DNA from: Loktanella sp. Alg231-35
GTDB taxonomy: Bacteria; Pseudomonadota; Alphaproteobacteria; Rhodobacterales; Rhodobacteraceae
NCBI RefSeq assembly: GCF_900143545.1
Contig: NZ_FREV01000006.1
Location: 186,001 to 250,000, forward strand
Direction: 5' to 3'
Length of the DNA stretch: 64,000 nt
Positions 7,949-17,889 of this stretch are shown here, piece after piece (position 1 is the stretch's first letter; the number at the start of each line of letters is the position of its first letter). The position numbers were made by a program, and so were the translations under genes. Below the pieces are notes generated by a model, which saw nothing but the letters and a program-made list of their open reading frames with translations, was not told the DNA's origin and did no database searches.

Positions 7949-10900
7949 ATGCCAAAGCGTACCGACATCCAGTCGATCATGATCATCGGCGCCGGCCCCA
8001 TTATTATCGGCCAAGCGTGTGAGTTCGACTACTCCGGCGCACAGGCCTGCAAGGCGCTGCGCGAAGAAGGCTACCGGGTCATTCTGGTCAATTCCAACCC
8101 CGCCACAATCATGACCGATCCGGGTCTTGCCGATGCAACCTATATCGAACCGATCACGCCGGAAGTTGTCGCCAAAATTATTGAAAAAGAACGCCCCGAC
8201 GCGCTCTTGCCGACGATGGGCGGGCAGACAGGCCTAAACACCTCGCTGGCGCTGGCCGACATGGGTGTACTGGAAAAATTCGGCGTTGAAATGATTGGGG
8301 CAAAGCGCGAAGCCATCGAAATGGCCGAAGACCGCAAGCTGTTCCGTGAAGCCATGGACCGTTTAGGCATCGAGAACCCCAAGGCAACAATCGTGACCGC
8401 CCCCGAAGTGGATGGCAAACAAGACCTCGACGCTGGCGTCAAAATAGCACTTGAGGCATTGGAAGACATCGGCCTGCCCGCCATCATCCGCCCCGCCTTT
8501 ACCCTTGGTGGCACAGGCGGCGGCGTGGCGTATAACCGTGAAGAATACGAACATTTTTGCCGCACGGGCATGGATGCCTCTCCTGTCGGCCAAATCCTCG
8601 TGGACCAGTCGCTTTTGGGCTGGAAAGAGTTCGAGATGGAAGTCGTGCGCGACAAGGCGGACAACGCCATCATCGTCTGCGCCATCGAAAACGTGGACCC
8701 GATGGGCGTGCACACTGGCGATTCAATCACCGTAGCCCCTGCCCTGACGCTGACGGACAAAGAATATCAGATCATGCGCACGCACTCCATCAACGTGCTG
8801 CGCGAAATCGGCGTCGAAACCGGTGGATCCAACGTGCAGTGGGCCGTGAACCCCGCTGACGGGCGCATGGTCGTGATTGAGATGAACCCCCGCGTTTCGC
8901 GCTCGTCCGCGCTGGCGTCCAAGGCCACAGGTTTCCCGATTGCAAAAATCGCTGCGAAACTGGCGGTGGGCTATACGCTGGATGAATTGGACAACGACAT
9001 CACGGGTGTGACCCCTGCGTCCTTCGAGCCGACAATCGATTACGTCGTCACCAAAATCCCACGCTTTGCATTTGAAAAATTCGCAGGCTCTGAACCTTAC
9101 CTGACGACGGCGATGAAATCTGTGGGCGAGGCGATGGCCATTGGCCGCACGTTCCACGAGAGCATGCAAAAGGCTCTCGCTTCTATGGAAACGGGCCTCA
9201 CCGGTTTCGATGACATCGACATCCCCGGCGCACCTGATGCCGCTGCGATCACCAAAGCACTGGCCAAACAGACCCCCGACCGTATCCGGGTCATCGCGCA
9301 AGCCATGCGGCACGGCTTGTCCGACGACGATATCTTCGCCGTCACCAAGTTCGACCCGTGGTTCCTTGCCCGCATTCGCGAAATCATCGAGGCCGAGGCC
9401 GACATCATCAAAGACGGCCTGCCCGTGACCGAGGAAGGGCTGCGCGCGATCAAAATGCTCGGCTTTACCGACGCACGCCTTGCCAAGCTGACAGGCCGCA
9501 CCGAGGACCAGGTGCGCCGCGCCCGCCACAACCTTGGCGTCAATGCCGTCTTCAAGCGGATCGACACCTGCGCTGCGGAATTTGAGGCGCAAACACCCTA
9601 TATGTATTCCACCTACGAAAGCCCTGTGATGGGCGAGGCGGAATGCGAAGCCCGGCCATCAGACCGCAAAAAAGTCGTCATCCTTGGCGGTGGCCCTAAC
9701 CGCATCGGCCAAGGGATCGAGTTCGATTACTGCTGCTGCCACGCCTGTTTCGCCCTGACCGATCAGGGTTATGAAACCATCATGATCAACTGCAACCCCG
9801 AGACTGTCAGCACCGATTATGACACTTCCGACAGGCTCTATTTCGAACCGCTAACCTTTGAGCACGTGATGGAAATCTTGCGCGTCGAGCAGGATAATGG
9901 CACCCTGCACGGCGTCATCGTGCAATTCGGTGGACAGACCCCGCTCAAGCTCGCCAATGCGCTGCATGACGCTGGCATCCCGATCCTTGGCACTACACCT
10001 GACAGCATTGACCTTGCCGAAGATCGTGAGCGTTTCCAACAGCTTGTCCAGAAACTCGACCTCAAGCAACCGCATAACGGCATTGCCGCCACCGACGAAG
10101 AGGCGCTCAACATTGCCGAAGGCATCGGCTTTCCACTCGTCATCCGCCCATCCTTCGTCTTGGGCGGGCGCGCTATGGAAATCGTGCGCGATATGGACCA
10201 GCTGCGCCGCTACATCTCTGACGCCGTGGTGGTGTCGGGCGACAGCCCCGTCCTGCTTGACAGCTACCTTTCCGGTGCTGTTGAGGTTGACGTCGATTGT
10301 CTTTCAGACGGCAACGCCACCCATGTCGCGGGCATCATGCAGCACATTGAAGAGGCGGGCGTTCATTCCGGCGACAGCGCGTGTTCCCTACCCCCTTATT
10401 CGCTGTCAGACGCGATGATCGCGGAAATCCGCAGCCAGACGGAAAAACTGGCCAAGGCGCTTAACGTTGTGGGCCTGATGAACATCCAGTTCGCAGTCAA
10501 AGACGAAACAGTTTACCTGATCGAGGTGAACCCCCGCGCATCCCGCACCGTGCCCTTCGTGGCCAAAGCGACCGACTCTGCCATCGCCTCTATCGCCGCG
10601 CGGTTGATGGCGGGCGAACCACTGTCGAATTTCCCCCTGCGCACGTCTTATCCGGACTCTGAGAACCCCATGGACGTCCTGCCTATGGGCGACGCCTTCA
10701 CCCTCGCCGATCCCAACACACCATGGTTTTCGGTGAAAGAGGCCGTCCTGCCCTTCGCCCGCTTCCCCGGCGTCGATACGATCCTTGGCCCTGAAATGCG
10801 GTCAACCGGAGAGGTCATGGGCTGGGACCGGTCCTTCCCCCGCGCGTTCCTCAAGGCGCAAATGGGCGCAGGCACCGAACTGCCAGAAGCAGGCACCGTC

Positions 10901-11278
10901 TTTATCTCAATCAAGGATGCTGACAAAACCGACGCTATGCTGGAAGCTGGACAAATGCTGCTGAAACTGGGGCTGGATATCGTGGCGACACGGGGCACCG
11001 CAGCGTGGCTGACCGAAAATGAGATCGCCTGCGAAGTGGTTAACAAAGTCTACGAAGGCGGGCTGACCATCGTTGACCGGCTCAAAGACGGGCACATCGC
11101 ATTGGTCTTCAACACGACCGAAGGCGCACAAGCGGTTGAGGACAGCCGCGACATCCGCGCCGTCGCCCTCTACGACAAAATCCCGTATTTCACGACAGCC
11201 GCGGCGTCACATGCAGCCGTGTTGGCGATGCAAGCGCGGGTTGAGGGGGATGTTGGAGTGAGGAGCTTGCAGGGATAG
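7949..11278 (+). CDS. carB: carbamoyl-phosphate synthase large subunit
   Basis: Makes carbamoyl phosphate from ammonia (delivered by CarA), bicarbonate and two ATP for arginine and pyrimidine synthesis. 1109 residues with the expected duplicated ATP-grasp architecture: first carboxyphosphate half ([17 protein letters not shown]; lid LGGTGGG), oligomerisation domain around 420-570, second carbamate half ([26 protein letters not shown]), and a C-terminal MGS-like allosteric domain (ATRGTAAWL). carA is not adjacent in this window. The gene is complete and immediately followed (8-base gap) by the 3' end of a convergent AT-rich gene pair. Confidence 0.98.
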   Translation: MPKRTDIQSIMIIGAGPIIIGQACEFDYSGAQACKALREEGYRVILVNSNPATIMTDPGLADATYIEPITPEVVAKIIEKERPDALLPTMGGQTGLNTSLALADMGVLEKFGVEMIGAKREAIEMAEDRKLFREAMDRLGIENPKATIVTAPEVDGKQDLDAGVKIALEALEDIGLPAIIRPAFTLGGTGGGVAYNREEYEHFCRTGMDASPVGQILVDQSLLGWKEFEMEVVRDKADNAIIVCAIENVDPMGVHTGDSITVAPALTLTDKEYQIMRTHSINVLREIGVETGGSNVQWAVNPADGRMVVIEMNPRVSRSSALASKATGFPIAKIAAKLAVGYTLDELDNDITGVTPASFEPTIDYVVTKIPRFAFEKFAGSEPYLTTAMKSVGEAMAIGRTFHESMQKALASMETGLTGFDDIDIPGAPDAAAITKALAKQTPDRIRVIAQAMRHGLSDDDIFAVTKFDPWFLARIREIIEAEADIIKDGLPVTEEGLRAIKMLGFTDARLAKLTGRTEDQVRRARHNLGVNAVFKRIDTCAAEFEAQTPYMYSTYESPVMGEAECEARPSDRKKVVILGGGPNRIGQGIEFDYCCCHACFALTDQGYETIMINCNPETVSTDYDTSDRLYFEPLTFEHVMEILRVEQDNGTLHGVIVQFGGQTPLKLANALHDAGIPILGTTPDSIDLAEDRERFQQLVQKLDLKQPHNGIAATDEEALNIAEGIGFPLVIRPSFVLGGRAMEIVRDMDQLRRYISDAVVVSGDSPVLLDSYLSGAVEVDVDCLSDGNATHVAGIMQHIEEAGVHSGDSACSLPPYSLSDAMIAEIRSQTEKLAKALNVVGLMNIQFAVKDETVYLIEVNPRASRTVPFVAKATDSAIASIAARLMAGEPLSNFPLRTSYPDSENPMDVLPMGDAFTLADPNTPWFSVKEAVLPFARFPGVDTILGPEMRSTGEVMGWDRSFPRAFLKAQMGAGTELPEAGTVFISIKDADKTDAMLEAGQMLLKLGLDIVATRGTAAWLTENEIACEVVNKVYEGGLTIVDRLKDGHIALVFNTTEGAQAVEDSRDIRAVALYDKIPYFTTAAASHAAVLAMQARVEGDVGVRSLQG

Positions 11279-11285
11279 AGCGTGC

Positions 11286-11669
11286 CTAAGCGAATAGATC
11301 GTCATTCAATTCTTTAAGCAATTCATCCAATAGCTCATCGGCTCCAGACACCTTTCGTCTTAAATCATGAAAGAAAGGATCTACTTTCTTGAAGTAAGGG
11401 GCACCATTTTGGTCTGCATCTAGGTTCTCGTCATTGAAGGAATCAACCACTTCACCAAAATCGTTCTCAATGCGAAAGACATAAAGAGTGAGGTCTTCCC
11501 GGTTTCGCTGTTGAGCAAATCGAATCACGGAGTTCTTGACAGTAGTAATGAATTCTCCGCTACGCGTGGACTCCTCCCAATCAAGGTCACCAGATTTCGT
11601 CCGTTCCAGTAGTCGATCTACCAAAAGCTGCCAACGCTTGACAACTTTCTCATTTGTATTTTCATTCAT
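11286..11669 (-). CDS. hypothetical protein of AT-rich two-gene cassette (127 aa)
   Basis: No family I can name with certainty. It is a soluble, charged protein: an N-terminal helix (KRWQLLVDRLLERTKSG) followed by a W-E-E turn (DLDWEES), a beta-rich middle and a strongly acidic helical C-terminus (LLDELLKELNDD). The opening resembles short accessory proteins I have seen described as having an ~x-L-x-W-E-E core, but I cannot verify this. GC is clearly lower than in flanking carB, suggesting transfer. Its start overlaps the stop of the upstream membrane-protein gene by 8 bases, so the two are coupled and probably work together. Confidence 0.65.
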   Translation of the reverse strand: MNENTNEKVVKRWQLLVDRLLERTKSGDLDWEESTRSGEFITTVKNSVIRFAQQRNREDLTLYVFRIENDFGEVVDSFNDENLDADQNGAPYFKKVDPFFHDLRRKVSGADELLDELLKELNDDLFA

Positions 11670-12171
11670 TTTTAGACAACCTCTCCTTCATCTCGGAAAT
11701 CGCCACGATGAGAACCTCTTTCTGATCTCTTACAATTTTCAAAAGCTTCGCTTGGCTAGGCGCCTTTCGATTTGTGAAACGTACCAAATCGGCTTCTTCC
11801 CCTATCTCACGCATATGGGACACTAATTGGACTAAGTCCTTCCTAGTATCGATCGTAAACAATTCCGACTTTTGTCTTACTATCGGCACAACGCGATTTC
11901 GGAGCGAAGTTGCACGCTCCTCCACGAGTTCCCAAGAACTGCTACCAATTTGCCGAGACAGGTCATCGATTTGAACTAAAGAGGCATTCAACTCTGAAAG
12001 CACTGAAACACTCGATATTTGGTTTCTGGCCTCAGTGGCAGCAATTTGGGCATTGTCAGCAGAACCTTTCGCTCGTCTGGAATAAAAAACCGTTAGAACT
12101 GCACCTACGACCGAAGCTATAGTTCCAGTAACTTCAGTAAATATTAGATTCACAAATTCGAACAACATCAT
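11662..12171 (-). CDS. membrane-anchored helical hypothetical protein (169 aa)
   Basis: One hydrophobic N-terminal segment (about residues 5-30) ending in a positive SRRAKG patch, then about 135 residues of largely helical, charged sequence with heptad-like spacing (for example LSELNASLVQIDDLSRQI), so a membrane-tethered coiled-coil facing the cytoplasm is likely. No enzymatic motif found. First gene of a two-gene AT-rich unit whose second gene overlaps it by 8 bases. The compositional break and the absence of either gene from the usual carB neighbourhood argue for horizontal acquisition. Function unknown; a defence or sensing role is speculation. Confidence 0.62.
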   Translation of the reverse strand: MMLFEFVNLIFTEVTGTIASVVGAVLTVFYSRRAKGSADNAQIAATEARNQISSVSVLSELNASLVQIDDLSRQIGSSSWELVEERATSLRNRVVPIVRQKSELFTIDTRKDLVQLVSHMREIGEEADLVRFTNRKAPSQAKLLKIVRDQKEVLIVAISEMKERLSKNE

Positions 12172-12255
12172 TCTCTATAGAGTTCTCTACTGACGCTACA
12201 CGTTATGCGAGTGCAAACAAAGACAAGATGCACATTTTTATCTTTGCACGAGAAA

Positions 12256-12609
12256 CTAACCGTCCACACGTCGGTTGCAACAAGAAACTAGGAGCAATTG
12301 GGCTCGACGTACCCGACAATATCCCCTGCGCCCCTTCAAATAACGCGCGCCCTTCTCCTCCAACTCCCCTTCCATCTGCTGACCCCGCTCCATGAGGGCA
12401 GCGGCTCCCATCCTGTCTCCAGTCGCTCCGGCACCAGCACCTAGCCCGTCGTATCCGGCCCATCGATAACCCCCCGCCAGCCGGTAGTCCATGAACACCC
12501 GCAGCACCCGGTTGATACGCGGCTGATACACCTCACCCATCGGCTTGAAGAATTTAACCACATCCGCCTCCAGCCGCATCAGCCCTCTTCGTCGCAAGTC
12601 CGTTCGCAA
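12256..12609 (-). pseudogene. BrnA-like antitoxin remnant
   Basis: The segment LEADVVKFFKPMGEVYQPRI (residues about 13-32), followed by NRVLRVFMDYRLAG, resembles the C-terminal ribbon-helix-helix region of BrnA-family antitoxins. The N-terminal half expected for that family is missing: a TAG stop lies in frame five codons before the only usable start (TTG 12609). The C-terminal tail is of unusual, glycine- and arginine-rich composition. No BrnT-like toxin gene is adjacent. I read it as a decayed gene; a short expressed derivative starting at the internal ATG (MRLEAD) cannot be excluded. Confidence 0.45.
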
Positions 12610-12676
12610 ATCATGCTTTCCCTACACCCCCAGATGTGATGAAACTGCGCCATTACACCAGCCCGCAGGACCGCAC

Positions 12677-12751
12677 ATGAAACTCGCCATCACGCTCGCC
12701 GCACTTTTCACACTCACCGCTTGCGGTGTGCCCTTGGTTCCGCTGATCTAG
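12677..12751 (+). CDS. 24-residue small lipoprotein
   Basis: An ATG-to-TAG frame encodes a complete miniature lipoprotein: a charged start (MK), a hydrophobic core (LAITLAALF), lipobox-like LTAC, and a mature part of only about nine residues (CGVPLVPLI). Frames of this size are easily chance, but the perfect signal architecture, and my recollection of similar tiny CG-P-LVP-I lipoproteins in roseobacters, make it plausible. The last four bases overlap the stop of convergent arsH (CTAG shared). Role unknown. Confidence 0.5.
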   Translation: MKLAITLAALFTLTACGVPLVPLI

Positions 12752-13461
12752 CTGCTCACCCGTTTGTGGACGTCTTCCTGCGTCTCGACCCGCTCTGAAT
12801 AGCGATCGGTCAGCATGGCGCTGCGCCCGCGTGTCATGACGGTGAACCGTGCCAGTTCCTCCATCACGTCAACGATGCGATTGTAAAGGGCGGAAGGCTT
12901 CATCCGTCCATCCGCGAACTCTTTCCAGGCCATGGGCACGGAGGATTGGTTGGGGATCGTGATCAGCCGCATCCAGCGGCCCAGGATGCGTAACTGATTG
13001 ACAGTATTAAAGGATTGCGACCCGCCGCTGACCTGCATCACGGCCAGCGTCTTGCCCTGGGTGGGTCTGATGCCACCAATGGCAGAAAGCGGGATCCAGT
13101 CGATCTGAGTTTTCATGATGCCCGTCATCGCCCCATGCCGTTCGGGGCTGGACCAGACCATGCCTTCGGACCAAAGGGCCAGATCGCGCAGTTCTTCCAC
13201 TTTGGGGTGATCGGCATCCGCATCGTCAGGCAAGGGCAAACCAGAGGGGTCAAATATCCGTGTCTCGCAGCCCAGCGCCCGCAGGACACGCGCGCCCTCT
13301 TCGGCGGCCAGACGCGAATAGCTGACATCGCGCAATGAGCCATAAAGCAACAAGATGCGCGGCGGGTGTTGTGGGGCATCGGGCCCCGCCAATGCAGCGA
13401 TATCCAACGGCTGCAACGCGCCCGGCACGATGTTGGGCATATCCGAGGTGTCGATGCTCAT
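12748..13461 (-). CDS. arsH: ArsH NADPH-dependent FMN reductase
   Basis: Flavoprotein of the NADPH-dependent FMN reductase family; ArsH members oxidise trivalent organoarsenicals and reduce quinones or other acceptors. 237 residues with the ArsH signature [11 protein letters not shown] near residue 40 (FMN phosphate loop), the [12 protein letters not shown] segment, and the long C-terminal helix region (TDRYSERVE) that distinguishes ArsH from short NADPH:FMN reductases. No arsR, arsB or arsC is nearby, so a general redox or quinone role is as likely as arsenic resistance. It overlaps the upstream unknown gene by 1 base (TGATG) and is probably cotranscribed with it. Confidence 0.9.
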   Translation of the reverse strand: MSIDTSDMPNIVPGALQPLDIAALAGPDAPQHPPRILLLYGSLRDVSYSRLAAEEGARVLRALGCETRIFDPSGLPLPDDADADHPKVEELRDLALWSEGMVWSSPERHGAMTGIMKTQIDWIPLSAIGGIRPTQGKTLAVMQVSGGSQSFNTVNQLRILGRWMRLITIPNQSSVPMAWKEFADGRMKPSALYNRIVDVMEELARFTVMTRGRSAMLTDRYSERVETQEDVHKRVSS

Positions 13462-13910
13462 CAGGCGCTGTCTTCGAGGTGCAGTTTCATATCAATCAAC
13501 ACCTGTTGCAGCGCGGTTGTTTCGCGCAGCAGGCGTTTGGCTTCGTTGATGGTGATCACCCCATCGGCAATGGATTGGTTGTATTCAGCCATCAACAGGG
13601 CAAAGCGCTGACTGAGCTTGATCACATCCGTATTGATCTCGCCTTCGTTGTTGGCGCGGGATTTGTCGTAAGACAATGCAGCCCCATTCAACTCTGCCAG
13701 CGCAGAGGTGACATGCGGGTAGGACGATGCCGCCTCTAGCGCGACAACAGCATCCACTGGCATGAACCGGTCGGCATGTTCGGTGTTGTCGGAATAGTAT
13801 CGTCCCAGCGTCGCTTTGGACTTGCCCGTCAGTTCGCAGGCCGCTTCGATGCCCACATCCTTGACCAAGGCTTCGGTGTGCTTTTTCAGATAGTTACCAT
13901 TGCCCGCCAT
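13461..13910 (-). CDS. hypothetical protein, possible HTH (149 aa)
   Basis: Soluble protein with an N-terminal region that reads like a small DNA-binding fold ([18 protein letters not shown], a helix-turn-helix-like spacing at residues about 22-40) and a helical C-terminal half ([31 protein letters not shown]). I know no firm family name. ATG 13910 is preferred over the longer frame because it has a GGAG site 7 bases upstream and the upstream extension is low in coding quality. It is the first gene of a two-gene unit with arsH (1-base overlap), so it may regulate it. Confidence 0.65.
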   Translation of the reverse strand: MAGNGNYLKKHTEALVKDVGIEAACELTGKSKATLGRYYSDNTEHADRFMPVDAVVALEAASSYPHVTSALAELNGAALSYDKSRANNEGEINTDVIKLSQRFALLMAEYNQSIADGVITINEAKRLLRETTALQQVLIDMKLHLEDSA

Positions 13911-14213
13911 AGGTGTACTCCAACTTGACCTTGCTGCCGTTGCGGAAGGGGAAACCGCGATATCTATTCCCATTAAAGCGGTTCGTGCGTCATGTCATTG
14001 ATAAAGCGTTCCTCTGAGGGACGAGTAACCAGTGTCCATGCGGTAGTCATGGTATGTTAAGGATCGCGATCCACCCCCCAACACCTTTGGTTCAGTCGCC
14101 TAGATTGCCGTGGCGACGGAGTGCGCGGTGCATTGGTTGCCATCGCGGCCCAGTGCGTGCAAAAAATCAGGTGCTGCCTTCAACGCGCCTTCGAAACGCG
14201 ATAATGACCCGTC
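13911..14213. other. divergent intergenic region before tdk
   Basis: About 300 bases with no supportable gene. It should contain the promoter of the arsH unit (leftward) and of tdk (rightward). The only notable element is a perfect 12-base palindrome GGATCGCGATCC at 14061-14072. The tdk start has no strong ribosome-binding site. Confidence 0.5.
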
Positions 14214-14813
14214 ATGGCCAAGCTCTATTTCAACTACTCCACCATGAACGCGGGCAAATCGACAGTCCTGCTGCAAGCCTCGCATAACTACATCGAACGA
14301 GGGATGCAGACCTATCTGCTGATTGCGCGTTTTGATGACCGTGCAGGTGTCGGCCGAATTGGCAGCCGCATCGGCATTGGCGCTGATGCAGACACATTTG
14401 GTGCCGATGATGATCTGTTCGAGATGATCGCAGCGCGTCTGAATGAAGGGCCATGCGCCTGTGTTTTTCTGGATGAGGCGCATTTCATGACGCCTGATCA
14501 CGTCTGGCAACTGGCCCGCGTTGTGGATGATTTGGGCGTGCCTGTCATGACTTATGGCTTGCGGGTCGATTTCAGAGGGCGGCTGTTCCCGGCCTCGGCG
14601 TCATTGCTGGCGTTGGCAGATGAAATGCGCGAAGTTCGCACGATCTGCCATTGCGGCAAGAAAGCCACGATGGTCGTGCGCCGCGACGAGGACGGCAACG
14701 TACTGGCCGCAGGTGATCAGATCGTTGTGGGCGGGAATGAGCGTTATATATCGCTTTGCCGCAGACACTGGCGCGAGGAAATGGGCGACTACGCCGACCC
14801 AAACAAGGACTAA
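14214..14813 (+). CDS. tdk: thymidine kinase
   Basis: Phosphorylates thymidine (and deoxyuridine) to the monophosphate in nucleoside salvage. 199 residues, the normal bacterial type II length. P-loop in TMNAGKST (residues about 10-17), Walker B-like FLDEAHFM with catalytic Glu, and zinc-ribbon cysteines/histidines in ICHCGKKA and SLCRRHW toward the C-terminus. Complete; its stop overlaps the stop of convergent priA by 4 bases (shared CTAA). Confidence 0.95.
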   Translation: MAKLYFNYSTMNAGKSTVLLQASHNYIERGMQTYLLIARFDDRAGVGRIGSRIGIGADADTFGADDDLFEMIAARLNEGPCACVFLDEAHFMTPDHVWQLARVVDDLGVPVMTYGLRVDFRGRLFPASASLLALADEMREVRTICHCGKKATMVVRRDEDGNVLAAGDQIVVGGNERYISLCRRHWREEMGDYADPNKD

Positions 14814-17002
14814 TAAAAACTTTGCGGGTCGATATCGATCGCCATGCGTAAGTTGGTGGGCAGGCGAAACTGTCCCGCCCATCTGGCAAGGGCAGGTTGC
14901 AGCGGTGCGGTCTTATCAGCTTTGACCAGTAATCTTACGCGGTGCCGCCCGCGCACCCGCGCAATCGGTGCCGGTGCAGGTCCGAAAACCTGCGCTCCGA
15001 TCTGGCGCAGCGGTGCGTCCATGCGCGCCATCTCTGCGCCCAGATCAAAGACCTCTTGCACGTTGGGACTGCTCAGGATGATCCCCGCCATGCGCCCGTA
15101 GGGCGGGACACCCGCCGCTTTGCGTTCTTCTGCCTCCGCGGCCCAGAAACTTTCTTCATCCCCTGCCAGAATGGCGCGGATCACCGCATGTTCCGGCTGG
15201 TAGGTCTGCAAGAGCGCCTCACCCGGTGTGTCAGACCGCCCCGCGCGGCCCGCGACCTGCCGCATCAGTTGAAACGTGCGCTCTGCCGCACGCAGGTCAG
15301 AGCCTTGCAACCCGAGATCAGCATCAATCACCCCCACTAAAGTGAGCAGCGGAAAGTTGTGCCCCTTCGCCACAAGCTGCGTGCCGATGATGATATCAGT
15401 GCCACCTTCCGCAATTTCCTCGATATGTGCTTTCATCGCACGGGCCGAACCGTAGAGATCGGATGACAGCACAGCGATCCGCGCATCGGGAAACAGCGCC
15501 TCCACCTCTTCACCCATGCGTTCCACTCCGGGGCCAACAGCGCTCAGACGGTCTTCTGCCTCGCAGCTGGGGCATTGGGTGGGCATCGGTTTCGTCTCAC
15601 CACATTGGTGGCACATCAGCCGTTTAAGAAACCGGTGTTCGACCATACGCGCGTCACAGTGATCACACCCAATCTGATGCCCGCAGGCACGGCACAATGT
15701 GATCGGCGCATAGCCCCGGCGGTTGAGGAAAATCAGCGATTGCTCTCCCTTCTCCAACCGGGTCTGGATTGCCCCCAGTAGGGTGGGTGAAACCCACCGC
15801 CCGCCCGGGACATCCTCGGCCCGCATATCAATCGCCGTCATCTTCGGCATGACGGCTGACCCGAACCGCGACGTCAGTTCCAACCGCTGATACTTGCCGC
15901 TGTCCACATTGGCCCAGCTTTCCAAGGACGGCGTCGCCGAGGCCAACACAACCTGCGCCCCATTGATCGCAGCACGCAGCACCGCCATGTCGCGGGCGTT
16001 ATAAAGCACGCCATCTTCCTGCTTGTAGGAGGTGTCATGTTCCTCATCGACCACGATCAACCCAAGGTTCTGATACGGCAGGAATAATGCAGAGCGCGCG
16101 CCCACCACCAGTTGCGCATCCCCCTGCCCGACCATACGCCAGCAACGGCGACGTTCGGTCATGGTCACACCTGAATGCCATTCGGCAGGTTTCATGCCAA
16201 AGCGGGCCTCGACCCGTGTGATGAATTCGCCCGAGAGCGCGATTTCAGGCAGCAAAACCAGTGCTTGGCGGCCCATGCGCAGGCATTCGGCGACGGCTTC
16301 AAGGTAGACTTCGGTTTTGCCTGACCCTGTCACGCCTCGCAGCAGGGTTGTGCCGTATCCATCGCTGCGCAGTGCGGCGCGCAATGTTGCAGCGCCTGTG
16401 GCCTGATCAGCGTTCAACGCCTTGCCGCCATAGTCGGGGTCAAGTGCCGGGTAGGCGGTATCTCGCGGCGCTTCTTCTTCTGAAACCGCGCCCAGCTTGA
16501 CGAGGCCCTTGACCACGGACGTGCCCACGCCTGCCATCTCTGCTACCTCGCCCAATGTGAAGGACAGCCCGCCGTAATCTCGCAGAACGGCGAGCACCTT
16601 TTCGCGGGCTCCGGTCATGCGGTCGGGGGTCTGGTCGCCCAGCCGGTAAACTTTGCGCATGGATTGCGCATCGCCCAAGCCCGGCGCGCGGGTCGCCAGA
16701 CGCAGCATCGCAGGCATCGGCGTCAACGTATATTCAGCAGCACGCGTCAAGAAACTGCGCATCTCGTCACGCATCGGGGCCACGTCAAGCACCCGAATAA
16801 CCGACCGTATCTTGGCGTAGTCAAAATCACCCTTGCCCGGTGCCCAAACAACGCCTAGCACCTTGCGCGGGCCCAGCGGCACTTCGACAAAGGCACCCAG
16901 ATGACAGCCACCTTCGGGTGCCTTATAATCAAGCACACGGTCCAGCGGCTGTGTTGTCAGCACGCCAACAAGGTCACCTTCGTGGAAGTAGCTGTCGGTC
17001 AT
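14810..17002 (-). CDS. priA: primosomal replication restart helicase
   Basis: Superfamily 2 helicase that reloads the replisome at stalled or recombination forks. 730 residues with the N-terminal 3'-DNA-binding domain, Walker A (GVTGSGKTEVY), the DEEH box (VDEEHDTSYKQ), the inserted zinc-binding cysteines (CRACGHQIGCDHC and the following CHQCGETKPMPTQC) and the helicase C-terminal domain. ATG 17002 is chosen because it gives the family-like start MTDSYFHEGDLVGVL; an upstream in-frame start adds 11 basic residues. Divergent from the transaldolase gene, 83 bases apart. Confidence 0.96.
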   Translation of the reverse strand: MTDSYFHEGDLVGVLTTQPLDRVLDYKAPEGGCHLGAFVEVPLGPRKVLGVVWAPGKGDFDYAKIRSVIRVLDVAPMRDEMRSFLTRAAEYTLTPMPAMLRLATRAPGLGDAQSMRKVYRLGDQTPDRMTGAREKVLAVLRDYGGLSFTLGEVAEMAGVGTSVVKGLVKLGAVSEEEAPRDTAYPALDPDYGGKALNADQATGAATLRAALRSDGYGTTLLRGVTGSGKTEVYLEAVAECLRMGRQALVLLPEIALSGEFITRVEARFGMKPAEWHSGVTMTERRRCWRMVGQGDAQLVVGARSALFLPYQNLGLIVVDEEHDTSYKQEDGVLYNARDMAVLRAAINGAQVVLASATPSLESWANVDSGKYQRLELTSRFGSAVMPKMTAIDMRAEDVPGGRWVSPTLLGAIQTRLEKGEQSLIFLNRRGYAPITLCRACGHQIGCDHCDARMVEHRFLKRLMCHQCGETKPMPTQCPSCEAEDRLSAVGPGVERMGEEVEALFPDARIAVLSSDLYGSARAMKAHIEEIAEGGTDIIIGTQLVAKGHNFPLLTLVGVIDADLGLQGSDLRAAERTFQLMRQVAGRAGRSDTPGEALLQTYQPEHAVIRAILAGDEESFWAAEAEERKAAGVPPYGRMAGIILSSPNVQEVFDLGAEMARMDAPLRQIGAQVFGPAPAPIARVRGRHRVRLLVKADKTAPLQPALARWAGQFRLPTNLRMAIDIDPQSFY

Positions 17003-17085
17003 AGCCGCCTTTGTGGGTTTTCGTCGCCTGCCCAATCAGGTAGACGCTGACCCAACAAATACCAACCCATACCCGGAGTGAAGAG

Positions 17086-17739
17086 ATGAAGTTTTTCGTA
17101 GACACCGCTGAGATTGACCAGATCAAAGAACTCAACGACTTGGGGATGGTGGATGGGGTCACGACAAACCCCTCGCTAATCGCTAAGTCCGGTCGTAATA
17201 TTCTGGAAGTCACCAAAGAGATTTGCGACCTTGTTGACGGTCCTGTCTCTGCCGAGGTGGTCGCACTGGACGCAGAAACCATGCTGGCGGAAGGCCGCAA
17301 GCTGGCTAAGATCGCCGATAATATTGCCGTAAAAGTGCCCCTGACATGGGCCGGTTTGCAGACCTGCAAAACGCTGTCAGATGAAGGCACGATGGTGAAC
17401 GTGACGCTCTGCTTCTCTGCCAACCAAGCGCTGCTTGCGGCCAAGGCGGGTGCTACATTCATCAGCCCCTTTATTGGCCGTCTGGATGATATCAATATCG
17501 ACGGGCTGGAACTGATCGAGGATATCCGGACCATTTATGACAATTATGGGTTTGGCACCAACATCCTTGCGGCGTCGATCCGTTCGGCCAACCACATGAG
17601 CGATTGTGCCAAGATCGGTGCAGATGTGGCGACAGCCCCTCCCGGTGTGATCAAGGCGATGGCGAGCCACGTGCTGACCGACAAGGGTCTGGCTGGTTTC
17701 ATGGCAGATGTCGAAAAGGCTGGCATCAAGATCCTGTAA
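17086..17739 (+). CDS. fsa: fructose-6-phosphate aldolase / small transaldolase
   Basis: TIM-barrel class I aldolase of the short transaldolase subfamily; members either transfer dihydroxyacetone units in the pentose phosphate pathway or cleave fructose 6-phosphate. 217 residues, typical of FSA/TalC. N-terminal [14 protein letters not shown], the GVTTNPSL motif, and the Schiff-base Lys in NIAVKVPLT (about residue 86). Good GGAG ribosome-binding site. Which of the two activities it has cannot be decided from sequence. Followed by a perfect inverted repeat, possibly its terminator. Confidence 0.92.
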   Translation: MKFFVDTAEIDQIKELNDLGMVDGVTTNPSLIAKSGRNILEVTKEICDLVDGPVSAEVVALDAETMLAEGRKLAKIADNIAVKVPLTWAGLQTCKTLSDEGTMVNVTLCFSANQALLAAKAGATFISPFIGRLDDINIDGLELIEDIRTIYDNYGFGTNILAASIRSANHMSDCAKIGADVATAPPGVIKAMASHVLTDKGLAGFMADVEKAGIKIL

Positions 17740-17750
17740 GATGCTGCATG

Positions 17751-17774
17751 TAAGGTGGATCAAGATCCACCTTA
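17751..17774. repeat. perfect 11-bp inverted repeat after fsa
   Basis: TAAGGTGGATC, then a two-base AA centre, then GATCCACCTTA: a perfect 24-base palindrome 12 bases after the fsa stop. No run of T follows on the + strand, so it is either a weak or atypical terminator, or a regulatory palindrome upstream of the DUF484 gene. The tight two-base loop favours a duplex operator or cruciform over a hairpin terminator. Confidence 0.6.
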
Positions 17775-17889
17775 CCTCCTCCTACCAATAGGGCAAAAGT
17801 GCCACGCTTAGTGCTTTGCCGCTAAAAACCCTGCGACAAGCGACGTAACCCTCTGCTAAGTTGACAAAAAACAAAGCAGAGCAGGCACC

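Noticed and set aside
8723-9592. Long antisense frame (289 aa) inside carB
   Set aside because: Shadow of the high-GC third-position bias of carB; no family and no initiation signal.
14061-14072. Palindrome GGATCGCGATCC before tdk
   Set aside because: Common type of restriction-site-like dyad in GC-rich DNA; no supporting promoter context.
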